Below are positions 7,028-15,168 of a DNA stretch of 32,098 bases, piece by piece. The stretch lies in the NCBI GenBank assembly GCA_013821665.1, contig JACDGI010000011.1:1-32098 (forward strand). Reading direction: 5' to 3'. Numbering within the stretch: position 1 is the first letter of the stretch; each line of letters opens with the position of its first letter. The notes under the pieces are model-generated. The model did not search any database, was not told the DNA's origin, and was given only the letters and a program-made list of their open reading frames with translations. The translations under genes were made by a program, and so were the position numbers. Source of the stretch: Anaerolineae bacterium. Lineage in GTDB: Bacteria > Chloroflexota > Anaerolineae > Aggregatilineales > Phototrophicaceae.

Positions 7028-7059
7028 AGCCGTTTAAGCTCCTTTATTTGTTGAATAAC

Positions 7060-7083
7060 GGACGCGATATATCGCGTCCCTAC
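7060..7083. repeat. Dispersed GTAGGG-type palindrome (GGACGCGATA / TATCGCGTCC)
   Basis: A perfect 20-bp palindrome (7060-7079) followed by CTAC, the reverse complement of the GTAGGG border seen in the other copies. It sits between two convergent genes, where it could form a transcript-end hairpin in both directions, but without T-tracts. Confidence 0.65.
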
Positions 7084-7100
7084 ACCTTGTCACAACGCCT

Positions 7101-7952
7101 TCATAAGCAAGTTCGGTTGGTGCTGCGTGGATCGTTGAGGTGGCGCGTTTTATACTTGTTGTTGGTGTCGATGCTTGAGCGCCACGGACGCGCTTTGCAG
7201 AGTGGAATATCCAGTTCCGGCGCGTTCTTGTCCATCGTATCAATGACCAGTCCTTCACGGGTCGTCATATGTTTGAGCGGCATCCCATAGGGGCTAATCA
7301 AACCGGACTGCATCAAATGAACCCTTTCGGAAGGCACCGATAAGCCCAACCAATAGTTATGAATAGCGGCGTAGGCACGGGCTTTGATGTAGAAGATTTC
7401 ATCCTCGGGATAGGCCGAAAGCAGCAGACAATCCACGCCGAGCTGGTCGTATTCGATGAAGAGCTGCGGGAAATTAATCTCGACACAAATAATACAACCG
7501 AAGCGAAAACCGTCTACATCGAAGACAACTGGCTCGTAACCGGGGGTGTAAAAACGGTTGACCTCGGTTGCCGAGCAGATGCGTTTATCATAACGGTTGA
7601 TGATCTGGCCTTCATCCGAGATGATATACAAACTGTTGTGCGGCCAATGGGGTGCTGTCAGCGGATGGGCTGATCCGAGGACGACCCAGAGTTTGAGTTC
7701 GGCAGCCAAACGCATGACGGCTTCCAGTTCTTCGCGCAGAATGTCCCAATCGACCTCTGCCCAACTTTGGATGGGACTCTTGGCGTAGCCGGATAAGGTG
7801 CCTTCAGGAAATTGGATGAGGCGGGCACCACCGGCTGCGGCTTCATGCATAAGCTGGCGAACCTTATTTCCGTTTATGCGTGCATCTCCGGTAATCGACA
7901 TTTGAGCAATAGCGATCTGAAATGGATTGGACGTGTGAGTTGTAGACTCCAT
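7101..7952 (-). CDS. Carbon-nitrogen hydrolase (nitrilase superfamily amidase)
   Basis: 283 residues. The catalytic triad of the fold is intact: Glu50 in FPEGTLSGY, Lys123 in RYDKR and Cys156 in GCIICVEINFP. The protein starts with the characteristic QIAIAQMSITGDARING strand. Superfamily members hydrolyse amides, carbamoyl compounds or transfer acyl groups; the CVEINFP context and short C-terminus resemble simple aliphatic or omega-amidase-like proteins, but the substrate is not predictable. The C-terminal 25 residues are polar and probably disordered. A weak GGAG lies 11 bases before the ATG. Monocistronic. Confidence 0.9.
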   Translation of the reverse strand: MESTTHTSNPFQIAIAQMSITGDARINGNKVRQLMHEAAAGGARLIQFPEGTLSGYAKSPIQSWAEVDWDILREELEAVMRLAAELKLWVVLGSAHPLTAPHWPHNSLYIISDEGQIINRYDKRICSATEVNRFYTPGYEPVVFDVDGFRFGCIICVEINFPQLFIEYDQLGVDCLLLSAYPEDEIFYIKARAYAAIHNYWLGLSVPSERVHLMQSGLISPYGMPLKHMTTREGLVIDTMDKNAPELDIPLCKARPWRSSIDTNNKYKTRHLNDPRSTNRTCL

Positions 7953-8028
7953 ATAAAGAAACGCTCCATTGTGCCAATAGGTTAGCCCAAAGTATAAACA
8001 GCCCGCAGCGGTGGTGCTATGCAGTCGA

Positions 8029-8538
8029 TTACCCGGCGAATATTGCAGCCATTTTATCGAGGCACTGCTCCATGCCCATCTTTGACATCTCTACCATTTG
8101 CCCAACAGGCCAGTCGTGTTCGGTCACGGTCAATTCGGTCTGGTTAGCGCCTAATACCTTAAAGGTTATGGTATGGCGCTGATCTTGCGGGAAATCCGGC
8201 GGCATATTAATCGTAACCGGATTAATTTTATGACCGTCCTTATCGGCTAAATTGTGGATATATTCGATGCGATCCATCGGCACGATTTTGCGGTAAGTCC
8301 ATATGCTATACAGGTCTTCATTACCGAATTCCTTCGGTGGACGCATGGCGAGAAGCGATGTGCTGCCCTCACGGAAATCGATTTTCACCATTGGGCATGA
8401 AAAGCCGGTCGGCCCCCACCAGCGCATAACATCATCCGTATTGCTCCACGCTTTCCAAACTTGCTCCACAGGTGCATCGAAAACGCGGGTTATCACGAGA
8501 TCTTTTTTCTCTATCTTGTTGGACGTATTTGTCTCCAT
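8029..8538 (-). CDS. AHSA1/SRPBCC-domain protein
   Basis: 169 residues from ATG 8538 (an in-frame TTG lies 6 bases upstream; AGGAAGG fits the ATG with 10-base spacing). The START-like fold is indicated by VITRVFDAPVEQVWKAWSN, the conserved MRWWGPTGFSCP, then DFREGS, and the closing helix GMEQCLDKMAAIFAG. AHSA1-like proteins bind hydrophobic ligands in a helix-grip cavity; bacterial members are mostly uncharacterised and are often partnered with ArsR regulators, none of which is adjacent here. It is divergent from a GNAT gene. Confidence 0.88.
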   Translation of the reverse strand: METNTSNKIEKKDLVITRVFDAPVEQVWKAWSNTDDVMRWWGPTGFSCPMVKIDFREGSTSLLAMRPPKEFGNEDLYSIWTYRKIVPMDRIEYIHNLADKDGHKINPVTINMPPDFPQDQRHTITFKVLGANQTELTVTEHDWPVGQMVEMSKMGMEQCLDKMAAIFAG

Positions 8539-8660
8539 GATCAATTTTCCTTCCTGATTTACCGGAGTTTGGTCTCACATTTACATATGCATCATAGACT
8601 GGCTACAGGATAATGTCTTGTAGAAAACGGCAAATGAATGATTAAACAAAAGGATGCCTG

Positions 8661-9125
8661 ATGACTGACCAACTTTTAGTCCGCCCCATCGTTCGTGACG
8701 ATTTTCCACAGTGGAAGCCGTTGTGGGATGGCTACAACGCTTTCTATGGACGACAGGGCGAAACCGCTTTGCCGGATGCCGTCACACAGATGACGTGGTC
8801 GCGCTTCTTTGATGCTTACGAACCGATACATGCACTGGTGGCCGAGAGCGATGGTCAGATTTTGGGCATCGTCCATTTCCTATTTCACCGGACGACGATT
8901 GCCATTGGCCCGACCTGCTACCTGCAAGATTTGTTCACCCTCGAAGCCGCGCGGGGCAAAGGCGTTGGTCGCGCACTGATTAACGCGGTCTATGAACGGG
9001 CCAAAGAAGGCGGCGCGAACCGCGTTTATTGGCTGACACAGGAAAGTAACAGGACTGCCCAACAGCTCTATGATAAGGTGGCTGAAAAATCGGATTTTCT
9101 GGTTTATCGCAAACCTCTAGCCTAA
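8661..9125 (+). CDS. GNAT-family N-acetyltransferase
   Basis: 154 residues; AAAGGATG precedes the ATG. Motif A is canonical (YLQDLFTLEAARGKGVGRAL, Q/R-x-x-G-x-G), followed by NRVYWLTQESNRTAQQLYDK and a C-terminal FLVYRKPL strand, a pattern shared with diamine/aminoglycoside-type GNATs. The acceptor is unknown. It is divergently oriented from the AHSA1-like gene; the 122-bp gap shows no clear operator. Confidence 0.9.
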   Translation: MTDQLLVRPIVRDDFPQWKPLWDGYNAFYGRQGETALPDAVTQMTWSRFFDAYEPIHALVAESDGQILGIVHFLFHRTTIAIGPTCYLQDLFTLEAARGKGVGRALINAVYERAKEGGANRVYWLTQESNRTAQQLYDKVAEKSDFLVYRKPLA

Positions 9126-9143
9126 GTGAAAATACATTTTTAA

Positions 9144-9175
9144 CGCAAAGGCGCGAAGGCGCAAGGACGCAAAGA
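9144..9175. repeat. Short tandem repeat, 8-bp unit x4
   Basis: CGCAAAGG, CGCGAAGG, CGCAAGGA, CGCAAAGA in tandem. Similar octad repeats are common intergenic debris in Chloroflexota and other metagenomic genomes (from memory). The rest of 9126-9318 holds a possible -10 (TATAGT, 9254-9259) for the next gene. Confidence 0.75.
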
Positions 9176-9318
9176 TAGGTGCCTAAGCCCAATAGCATGA
9201 ACTTATAACGGTTATCCATTGGGTTGGACTTAGCGGTTTTGAAAGGTGCGCGTTATAGTGGACTTCTCAACATAACGATTAATCGCAAATTATTTCCGCA
9301 TTTGAGGAGAAGCTCACG

Positions 9319-10587
9319 ATGGCTTTTACCCTGATCGCAAACGCAACCCTCATTGATGGAACAGGCGCAGCACCCATCACCGACGCGGCTATTTTGATCG
9401 AAGACGGACGCATCCGTGCGGTGGGTCGTGCCGATTCAATTAAGCTGCCGGACAGCGACATTACCCGTATTGATGCGGGCGGCGGTTATATTCTGCCGGG
9501 GTTTATCGACGCTCATGTCCATATGTGGCACGACGATTTTGATGTGATGCGCGAGATGACCGATCCGCTATCGCTCAACTTTTTCCGTGCCATCGGCAAC
9601 ATGAAGCGCACGGTTGAGGCCGGAATCACCACCGTCCGTGATGCAGGTGGCAGTGATTTGGGCATGAAGATGGCGGTCGATAAAGGCTTAGTGGTCGGGC
9701 CGCGTATGCAAATCAGCATCACCGTGATGAGTACCACTGGCGGACACATCGACTACTGGCAGCCTTCGGGCGCGAATTTAGACGAGATGTTCCCCTATCC
9801 CGGTCGTCCAAGTGGGATCTCTGATGGTGTGGATGGTGTGCGGCATAAAGTCCGTGAAATCCTGCGTTCGGGCGCGGATATTATCAAGATTTGTACGACC
9901 GGCGGCGTGATGAGTCCGATGGACGATCCGCAGGACGCACAGTATTCAATGGATGAACTGCGCGCAATTGTCGAGGAAGCTAACGCCCGCCGCCACACCA
10001 AAGTGATGGCACACTCGCAAGGTGCGCAGGGTACGAAAAACGCGGTTCGTGCGGGCATTCATTCGATTGAACACGGTATTTTCCTCGATCAAGAAGCCAT
10101 TGATCTGATGTTGGAAGCGGGCACCTTCCTTGTACCAACCTTAATCGCCATCCCCGGCATTTTGGAAATGCACGAGACTAAACATAACATGCCGGAATGG
10201 GGTGTGCGTAAAGCCCGTGAACTGCTGGATGTTCACAAAGAGAGCATTGGCAAGGCTTATAAAGCCGGTGTCAAAATCGCGATGGGAACCGATGTGCCGG
10301 TGGTGCCGCACGGACAAAATCTGCGCGAGTTGTGTTTGATGAACGGCGTGGGCATGTCACCGATGGATGTGATCGTCGCCACCACACGCACTGCCGCCGA
10401 ATGTTTGGGCTGGCAGGACAAAATTGGAACCCTTGAAACGGGTAAGCTGGCGGATGTGGTCATCAGCAAGATTGATCCGCTGGCTGACCTGCGCTCACTC
10501 GAAAATGTGGATAACATTGCGCTGGTCATGAAGGAGGGCAACATCGTTAAAAATCAACTCGTCTCGCCTCATTCAAGTTCGACCTGA
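9319..10587 (+). CDS. Amidohydrolase-superfamily peptidase (Xaa-Pro/Xaa-Arg dipeptidase-like)
   Basis: 422 residues with GAGGAG 7 to 12 bases before the ATG. The metal-centre set of the binuclear amidohydrolases is present: H66-x-H68 (DAHVHMW), Lys190 (IIKICTTGG, the usual carboxylated lysine), His232 (MAHSQG), His252 (SIEHG) and Asp325 (MGTDVP). N- and C-terminal strands form the small beta-sandwich (LIANATLIDGTG, GKLADVVISKIDPL). The TTGG motif after the lysine and GHIDYW are typical of the prolidase-like dipeptidase group, so hydrolysis of dipeptides or N-acyl amino acids is inferred. The next gene, 18 bases downstream, is a peptide-binding protein, which supports a peptide role. No signal peptide, so it acts in the cytoplasm. 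Confidence 0.88.
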   Translation: MAFTLIANATLIDGTGAAPITDAAILIEDGRIRAVGRADSIKLPDSDITRIDAGGGYILPGFIDAHVHMWHDDFDVMREMTDPLSLNFFRAIGNMKRTVEAGITTVRDAGGSDLGMKMAVDKGLVVGPRMQISITVMSTTGGHIDYWQPSGANLDEMFPYPGRPSGISDGVDGVRHKVREILRSGADIIKICTTGGVMSPMDDPQDAQYSMDELRAIVEEANARRHTKVMAHSQGAQGTKNAVRAGIHSIEHGIFLDQEAIDLMLEAGTFLVPTLIAIPGILEMHETKHNMPEWGVRKARELLDVHKESIGKAYKAGVKIAMGTDVPVVPHGQNLRELCLMNGVGMSPMDVIVATTRTAAECLGWQDKIGTLETGKLADVVISKIDPLADLRSLENVDNIALVMKEGNIVKNQLVSPHSSST

Positions 10588-10605
10588 AGTTTTTAGGGAG
10601 TCTTT

Positions 10606-12264
10606 ATGAAACGCATATTTCGGTTTGCAGGTTGTTTAAGTTTGGCGGCGTTGGCTATCGGCCTGATGCCGGTTGCCGGACAAGATGCCAAGTTGATGTC
10701 CTTGGCCGCGCCCAATTGTGACTACGGCGGCGAAATCAAGAGCATCGAAGCAGTGGATATGGCAACGGTCAAATTCACACTGTGCTTCCCTGATCCGGCC
10801 TTTACCTCTAAAGTGGTGCAGGACGCGTTCGGTATCCAATCCTCGGATTATCTGGAAAAAACCGGCGGCAAGGGTGATCTGCTCACCACACCGATTGGCA
10901 CCGGCCCTTATAAGCTGGAAAAGTGGGATCGTGGCAACGAAATGGATATGACCCGCTTTGATGATTACTGGGGTGACAAAGCCAAGGCCAAGACACTGAT
11001 TTTCCGCTGGAATCCCGAAGCGACACAGCGTTTTACCGAGTTACAAGCCGGTAACATCGACGTGTTTGATAATCCCGCGCCCAACGACTTCGATGCGATT
11101 AAGAGCAATCCGGATTACGAACTGCTGACGCGCGAGGGTTTGAATACCTTGTACCTCGCCATGAACAACAACTTCCCGCCGTTTGATAACGTCAAAGTGC
11201 GGCAGGCGGTGTCGTATGCCATTGATACGCAGCGCATTGTCGATAACTTCTTCCCACCGGGATCGAGCGTGGCGACCCAACTCTTGCCAGAAGCCATCTT
11301 CGGCTATAGCAAGGAAGTTACCGGTTATAAACTGGATGCTCAGAAGGCGATGGACTTGCTCGACCAAGCCGCCAAAGATGACGGTGTGAAGCTGCCGATT
11401 GAATCGACCATCAGCTACCGTAATGTGGTGCGTGGTTATCTGCCGCAGCCGCCGGTTATCGCCCAAGATTTACAGGCACAGTTGAACGGCCTCGGCGATG
11501 GCAAATACTTCAATATCAAGGTGCAGGAAGTCGAATCTGGCACGTTCATTTCGGAAGCGCTCGGCGGTAAGTATCCGCTGCATCTGTTGGGCGGCGGCGC
11601 GGATTATCCCGATGCGAGCAACCTTTTCGGCTTCTGGTTCCAAGGTGCGCCTGCTTCCTTTGGTAAGGATTATAAGGACATCGAAGCAGCCGTTGCCGAA
11701 GGTGGACGTTCGACTGATGACGCAGCCCGCTCTGCCGCTTACTTGAAGGTCAACCAACTGGTGCAATCAGAAGCGCCAATGGTGCCGATTGCCCACGGTG
11801 GTTCGGCTATCGCTTACAAAGCTGGCATCGAAGGCGCACAGGCCAGCCCACTGCGCCGCGAGTTGTTCTATGTCACCAAGAATCCGAACAGCGACCAATT
11901 GGTGTTTATGCAAGGCGCGGAACCGATTATGCTGTACTGTGCCGATAACTCGGACGACGAAACCTCACGCGCTTGCGTGCAGATGTTCGAGTCGCTGACG
12001 GCCTTCAAAGTCGGCAGCACCGAGATCGTCCCGTCGCTGGCCGAAAGTTGGGATGTCAACACTGATGGCACCGAGTGGACATTCCACCTGCGCCAAGGTG
12101 TGAAGTTCCATGATGGTTCGACGCTGGATGCCAACGATGTGGTCGAAACCTATGTCGTCCAATGGGACGCATCCAATCCGCTGCATACCGGCAACGGTCA
12201 GGGCTTCACCTACTGGGCTGCTTACTTTGGCGCGTTCCTGAACGCTCCCAAAACCACGAGTTAA
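10606..12264 (+). CDS. Family 5 peptide ABC-transporter binding protein with circularly permuted segment order
   Basis: 552 residues, with AGGGAG before the ATG. Signal peptide MKRIFRFAGCLSLAALAIGL, cleavage near VAGQ; C9 is too early for a lipobox. Typical SBP_bac_5 landmarks occur in the wrong order. The segment IGTGPYKLEKW (97-107) and DDYWG (119-123), normally central, comes first. It is followed by the normal C-terminal half (NVKVRQAVSYAIDTQRIV, the DYPDASN region, then PMVPIAHGGSAIAYK). Only after residue 426 comes the normal N-terminal part: LVFMQGAEPIMLYCAD, EIVPSLAESWD (473-483), TFHLRQGVKFHDG and DANDVV. All pieces are present once, so this is a permutation rather than a truncation. 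Cysteines cluster in both transposed parts. It probably captures peptides for the upstream dipeptidase; no permease is adjacent. Confidence 0.85.
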   Translation: MKRIFRFAGCLSLAALAIGLMPVAGQDAKLMSLAAPNCDYGGEIKSIEAVDMATVKFTLCFPDPAFTSKVVQDAFGIQSSDYLEKTGGKGDLLTTPIGTGPYKLEKWDRGNEMDMTRFDDYWGDKAKAKTLIFRWNPEATQRFTELQAGNIDVFDNPAPNDFDAIKSNPDYELLTREGLNTLYLAMNNNFPPFDNVKVRQAVSYAIDTQRIVDNFFPPGSSVATQLLPEAIFGYSKEVTGYKLDAQKAMDLLDQAAKDDGVKLPIESTISYRNVVRGYLPQPPVIAQDLQAQLNGLGDGKYFNIKVQEVESGTFISEALGGKYPLHLLGGGADYPDASNLFGFWFQGAPASFGKDYKDIEAAVAEGGRSTDDAARSAAYLKVNQLVQSEAPMVPIAHGGSAIAYKAGIEGAQASPLRRELFYVTKNPNSDQLVFMQGAEPIMLYCADNSDDETSRACVQMFESLTAFKVGSTEIVPSLAESWDVNTDGTEWTFHLRQGVKFHDGSTLDANDVVETYVVQWDASNPLHTGNGQGFTYWAAYFGAFLNAPKTTS

Positions 12265-12288
12265 TTCACCACATCACTGATTTTGTTT

Positions 12289-12316
12289 GTAAGGGAGAGT
12301 CTCAGACTCTCCCCAC
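12289..12316. repeat. Dispersed GTAGGG-type palindrome between convergent genes
   Basis: GGGAGAGTCT (12293-12302), C, AGACTCTCCC (12304-12313): a perfect 21-bp palindrome, bordered by GTAA and CCAC. Its position between convergent genes suggests a bidirectional transcript-end role. It is related in sequence to the copies at 3435 and 27533. Confidence 0.65.
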
Positions 12317-12327
12317 ATCCCTCTCGG

Positions 12328-13122
12328 TTATGCCGACGAGTTTTCGGGTTTTACGCCTAACATACAGAATTGTCGATCATCAGCAGAGGCTGGATTCAAC
12401 TCAAACTGGTGGAAAAGTTGAATGTTGGTAAAGCCTGCTTCCTGATACATCTGGCGGGCTTCTGCCTGTGTATACCAACGCAGTTCAGGTGACTGCCTGT
12501 GTTCTTCACGGTCGATTATTTTGCCGTTCAGTTCAACCTCAAAGCGTTCTTCCATATGCCACCACTGCCGAGCCGGTTCACACCAACTGTGTACCCAACT
12601 GCGTACGACTGCGCCGTCTTCAGGTCGAACTTTCTCAAACCTCAATCGCCAATCGTAATCCGTCGGTTCCCCTTCTGCCCAGTCAAAATAGAAAGGCGTG
12701 ACGAACACGCCGCCCGGCTGTAAGTGGGCAAATAAATGTTGTACAGCTTCGAGAGCAGTGTCCCGATTTGTAAGTAGTTGCAGAACGCTCGACGGGCCGA
12801 TGATCGTTCGATACTTGCGCGGTAGGTCAAGCGTCTGCATCTCCTGCTGATACAGATTGGGTGACAGTTTCAGCGCCTCCGCTTTGGCCCGGCAGATGGC
12901 AATCATCTCAGGTGAATTATCCATCCCGTCAATGTCGATGCCCTGTTGCAGATAATCAAGAATTAGACGGCCTGTTCCGCAGCCAAGATCGAGAACAGGT
13001 TCGCCATACCGCCGAATGATTTCCAGATAGAAAGAGCGGTCAGGCCAGTTCGCTATATGACTGCGCCCCAAATCCCATGTGGAGGCAACCATTCCATAGT
13101 AATCATAATTGCGAGTTGTCAT
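12328..13122 (-). CDS. Class I SAM-dependent methyltransferase
   Basis: 264 residues from ATG 13122, which has AAAAGGA 10 bases upstream; more upstream TTG/ATG codons in frame lie on or before that site. Motif I is VLDLGCGTG (43-51), with the acidic residue at the end of strand 2 in IDIDGMDNSPEM and a post-motif YRTIIGPSSVLQLL. C-terminal strands include RWYTQAEARQMYQEAGF, the usual end of methyltransferase-11/25-type enzymes. The substrate is unknown. It is transcribed in the same direction as the ABC/MFS exporter genes but separated from them by 110 bp. Confidence 0.9.
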   Translation of the reverse strand: MTTRNYDYYGMVASTWDLGRSHIANWPDRSFYLEIIRRYGEPVLDLGCGTGRLILDYLQQGIDIDGMDNSPEMIAICRAKAEALKLSPNLYQQEMQTLDLPRKYRTIIGPSSVLQLLTNRDTALEAVQHLFAHLQPGGVFVTPFYFDWAEGEPTDYDWRLRFEKVRPEDGAVVRSWVHSWCEPARQWWHMEERFEVELNGKIIDREEHRQSPELRWYTQAEARQMYQEAGFTNIQLFHQFELNPASADDRQFCMLGVKPENSSA

Positions 13123-13232
13123 CGGGTTCATTTCCTTTTGTAGTTCGTTTATTCTGTTCAAATGTGTCCATTTCGATTGTTGCGAACGTTATTGAAGACT
13201 GTTTCATTCGGATAGACCGATCTATTCCAGCC

Positions 13233-15035
13233 TTATATCTCTACTTGCATATTCATGTTATATAAATTGGCATAGACACCGTTCTGTGCCAGCAGTTCCT
13301 CATGTGTACCTTCTTCATGCACACCGTCATCGGTCAGCACCACAATCCGTTGGGCGTTGCGGATGGTCGATAAGCGGTGGGCGATGACCAACATGGTGCG
13401 GTTGTCGGTCAGGCGATCCATTGAAGCTTTAACCTCCTTTTCACTCTCATTGTCCAAAGCGCTGGTGGCTTCATCAAAGATAATCACCGGCGGATCTTTG
13501 AGGAACACCCGCGCGATGCTCAAACGCTGTTTTTGGCCCCCTGAGAGCTTCACGCCACGCTGACCAATATCGGTGTCATAACCATTCGGTAGCCCCATGA
13601 TAAAGTCGTGGGCGTTGGCCTTCTTAGCCGCCGCGATGATCTCTTCGTGCGTGGCATCCAATTTGCCGTAGCGGATATTGTCGGCCACGTTTCCCGCAAA
13701 CAGATAAACATCCTGCTGTACGAGGCCGATGTTCTGCCGCAGCGAACGGGTACTCACATCTTTGATGTTGGTGCCGTCCAACAAAATTTTGCCTTCTGTC
13801 ACGTCATAAAAACGTGGAATAAGCGAGCAGAGTGTGGTCTTGCCCACACCCGATGACCCGACCAGCGCCACATATTCACCGGCTTTGATGTCCAGCGAAA
13901 TATTCTTGATGACGTAATTGTAGTCTTCCTTATACTTGAAGCTCACATCTCGAAATTCCACGTTGCCTTGAACCCGCGTCAGTTCAATTGCGTCCGACGC
14001 ATCTTGAATATCCGGCTGCACTTCCAGAATTTCCATGAAACGGGCAAATCCGGTTGAGCCTTCTTGATAGACCCGCGCGAAGTTCATGAAGCGTTTAATC
14101 GGCTCGATGAGGATGCCCACACCGAGTAAAAAGGTCAGTAAGTCGGCTAAATCCAGCGAGGCATGAACGATGGCGATGCCACCGAATATAATCACGGCAA
14201 CCGTGATGAGCTGGGTGAAAGCATCCATCCCATTAAAGAAATAGGCTTCACTCAGGTAACTTTCGCGCCGGCTTTGGACGAAGCGTTTGTTTTCATACGA
14301 CAGCTTGGACTTTTCCATCGCCTCGTTGGTGAAGGATTTAACCACCCGAATGCCAGCCAGCGTATCTTCCACCTGCGCGTTAATATCACCGATGCGATCT
14401 TTGCTTTTACGCAGGGCGATATTCATGCGCTTGTTGAAGTAAACGGCGTACACCGCGATGATCGGCAGAAACAGAAAGACAATCAGCGTCAGTTGAATGT
14501 TGATGCGAGCAAGGATGATGAACACACCCAGCCCCTTCAAGGCTCCGATGGCGAAATCCTCTGGCCCGTGATGGTAAAACTCCGACAGCGCGAACAAATC
14601 GTTGGTGATGCGCGTCATCAGTTGGCCGGTTTTTTGTTCGTCATAGAAGCTGAACGAGAGATTTTGTAGATGGTCAAATAACTCATCACGCATATCGCTT
14701 TCCATCTTCGCGCCCATCATATGACCCTGATAATCCACAAAGGCATTACAGATGGTCAGAATAATCACCAGCACCAACATCACCACGCCCATCATATAGA
14801 TTTGGTTGAGCGCATCGGGGTTACTGCCATCGAGGACATTCTTGGTGATATAGCCCGCGCACAGCGGCAGGATCACCGTTATGCCCGACACGATGAAAGC
14901 ACAGGCCAAGTCGGCAATCAGCAGTCCGATATGTGGGCGGTAGTACGACAGGAATTTCTTCATGCGTGCGTTCAAAAATTGGCGATCATCAATCGCCTTA
15001 TGGTCGATGAACGACTGTGTTTGTGCTTCAGTCAT
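13233..15035 (-). CDS. ABC exporter half-transporter (fused membrane and ATPase domains, MsbA/LmrA type)
   Basis: 600 residues. Six membrane helices lie in about 30-320 (LLIADLACAFIVSGITVILP, IYMMGVVMLVLVIILTICNA, LTLIVFLFLPIIAVYAVYF, AVIIFGGIAIVHA), followed by a complete nucleotide-binding domain: Walker A GSSGVGKT (393-400), Q-loop NIGLVQQD, signature LSGGQ (497-501), Walker B VIIFDE with D521/E522, and H-loop VIAHRLS. It works as a dimer exporting lipids, peptides or drugs; the substrate is not predictable. The ribosome-binding site GGAGG lies 10 bases before the ATG. The start overlaps (ATGA) the stop of a 44-codon ORF that itself follows the MFS gene, so MFS, small ORF and ABC exporter form one operon. 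Confidence 0.93.
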   Translation of the reverse strand: MTEAQTQSFIDHKAIDDRQFLNARMKKFLSYYRPHIGLLIADLACAFIVSGITVILPLCAGYITKNVLDGSNPDALNQIYMMGVVMLVLVIILTICNAFVDYQGHMMGAKMESDMRDELFDHLQNLSFSFYDEQKTGQLMTRITNDLFALSEFYHHGPEDFAIGALKGLGVFIILARINIQLTLIVFLFLPIIAVYAVYFNKRMNIALRKSKDRIGDINAQVEDTLAGIRVVKSFTNEAMEKSKLSYENKRFVQSRRESYLSEAYFFNGMDAFTQLITVAVIIFGGIAIVHASLDLADLLTFLLGVGILIEPIKRFMNFARVYQEGSTGFARFMEILEVQPDIQDASDAIELTRVQGNVEFRDVSFKYKEDYNYVIKNISLDIKAGEYVALVGSSGVGKTTLCSLIPRFYDVTEGKILLDGTNIKDVSTRSLRQNIGLVQQDVYLFAGNVADNIRYGKLDATHEEIIAAAKKANAHDFIMGLPNGYDTDIGQRGVKLSGGQKQRLSIARVFLKDPPVIIFDEATSALDNESEKEVKASMDRLTDNRTMLVIAHRLSTIRNAQRIVVLTDDGVHEEGTHEELLAQNGVYANLYNMNMQVEI

Positions 15036-15166
15036 GTCGATGTAACCTCCGTTTCAAAAACGGCTGCGAGGGTAATCAATAATTCAAATGGGTTTGGTAG
15101 GGACGCAAGGTCGTGGGGCGCACAGCCGTGCGCCCCTACCTTAGACAAAGATTTCAAATTGTTCAT
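15032..15166 (-). CDS. 44-residue small ORF between MFS and ABC exporter genes, containing a palindromic repeat
   Basis: It starts at ATG 15166, preceded by a strong GGAGGTG site 7 bases upstream that overlaps the end of the MFS gene; the MFS stop TAA is 2 bases before this ATG. It runs without a stop through the palindromic repeat at 15096-15140 (codons about 9-24) and ends in ATGA overlapping the ABC exporter start. The translated product begins MNNLKSLSK, then repeat-derived residues (VGAHGCAPHDLAS), then NPFELLITLAAVFETEV. No family is recognised. It may be a true microprotein carrying an inserted repeat, or only a coupling ORF that keeps ribosomes on the mRNA. Confidence 0.5.
   Translation of the reverse strand: MNNLKSLSKVGAHGCAPHDLASLPNPFELLITLAAVFETEVTST
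15096..15140. repeat. Dispersed GTAGGG-type palindrome inside the 44-codon ORF
   Basis: The outer arms GGTAGGG (15096-15102) and CCCTACC (15134-15140) enclose an inner perfect 9-bp hairpin, GGGGCGCAC (15115-15123) with GTGCGCCCC (15128-15136). This is the most complete member of the family in the window. Confidence 0.75.
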
Positions 15167-15168
15167 GG

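Noticed and set aside
9144-9175. Short regular repeats as CRISPR
   Set aside because: 8-bp units are directly adjacent with no spacers and no cas genes nearby; the same holds for the 9-bp array at 29491.
10606-12264. Idea that the binding protein is truncated or a frameshifted pseudogene
   Set aside because: All family segments are present once in one open frame with an intact signal peptide; order, not content, is unusual.
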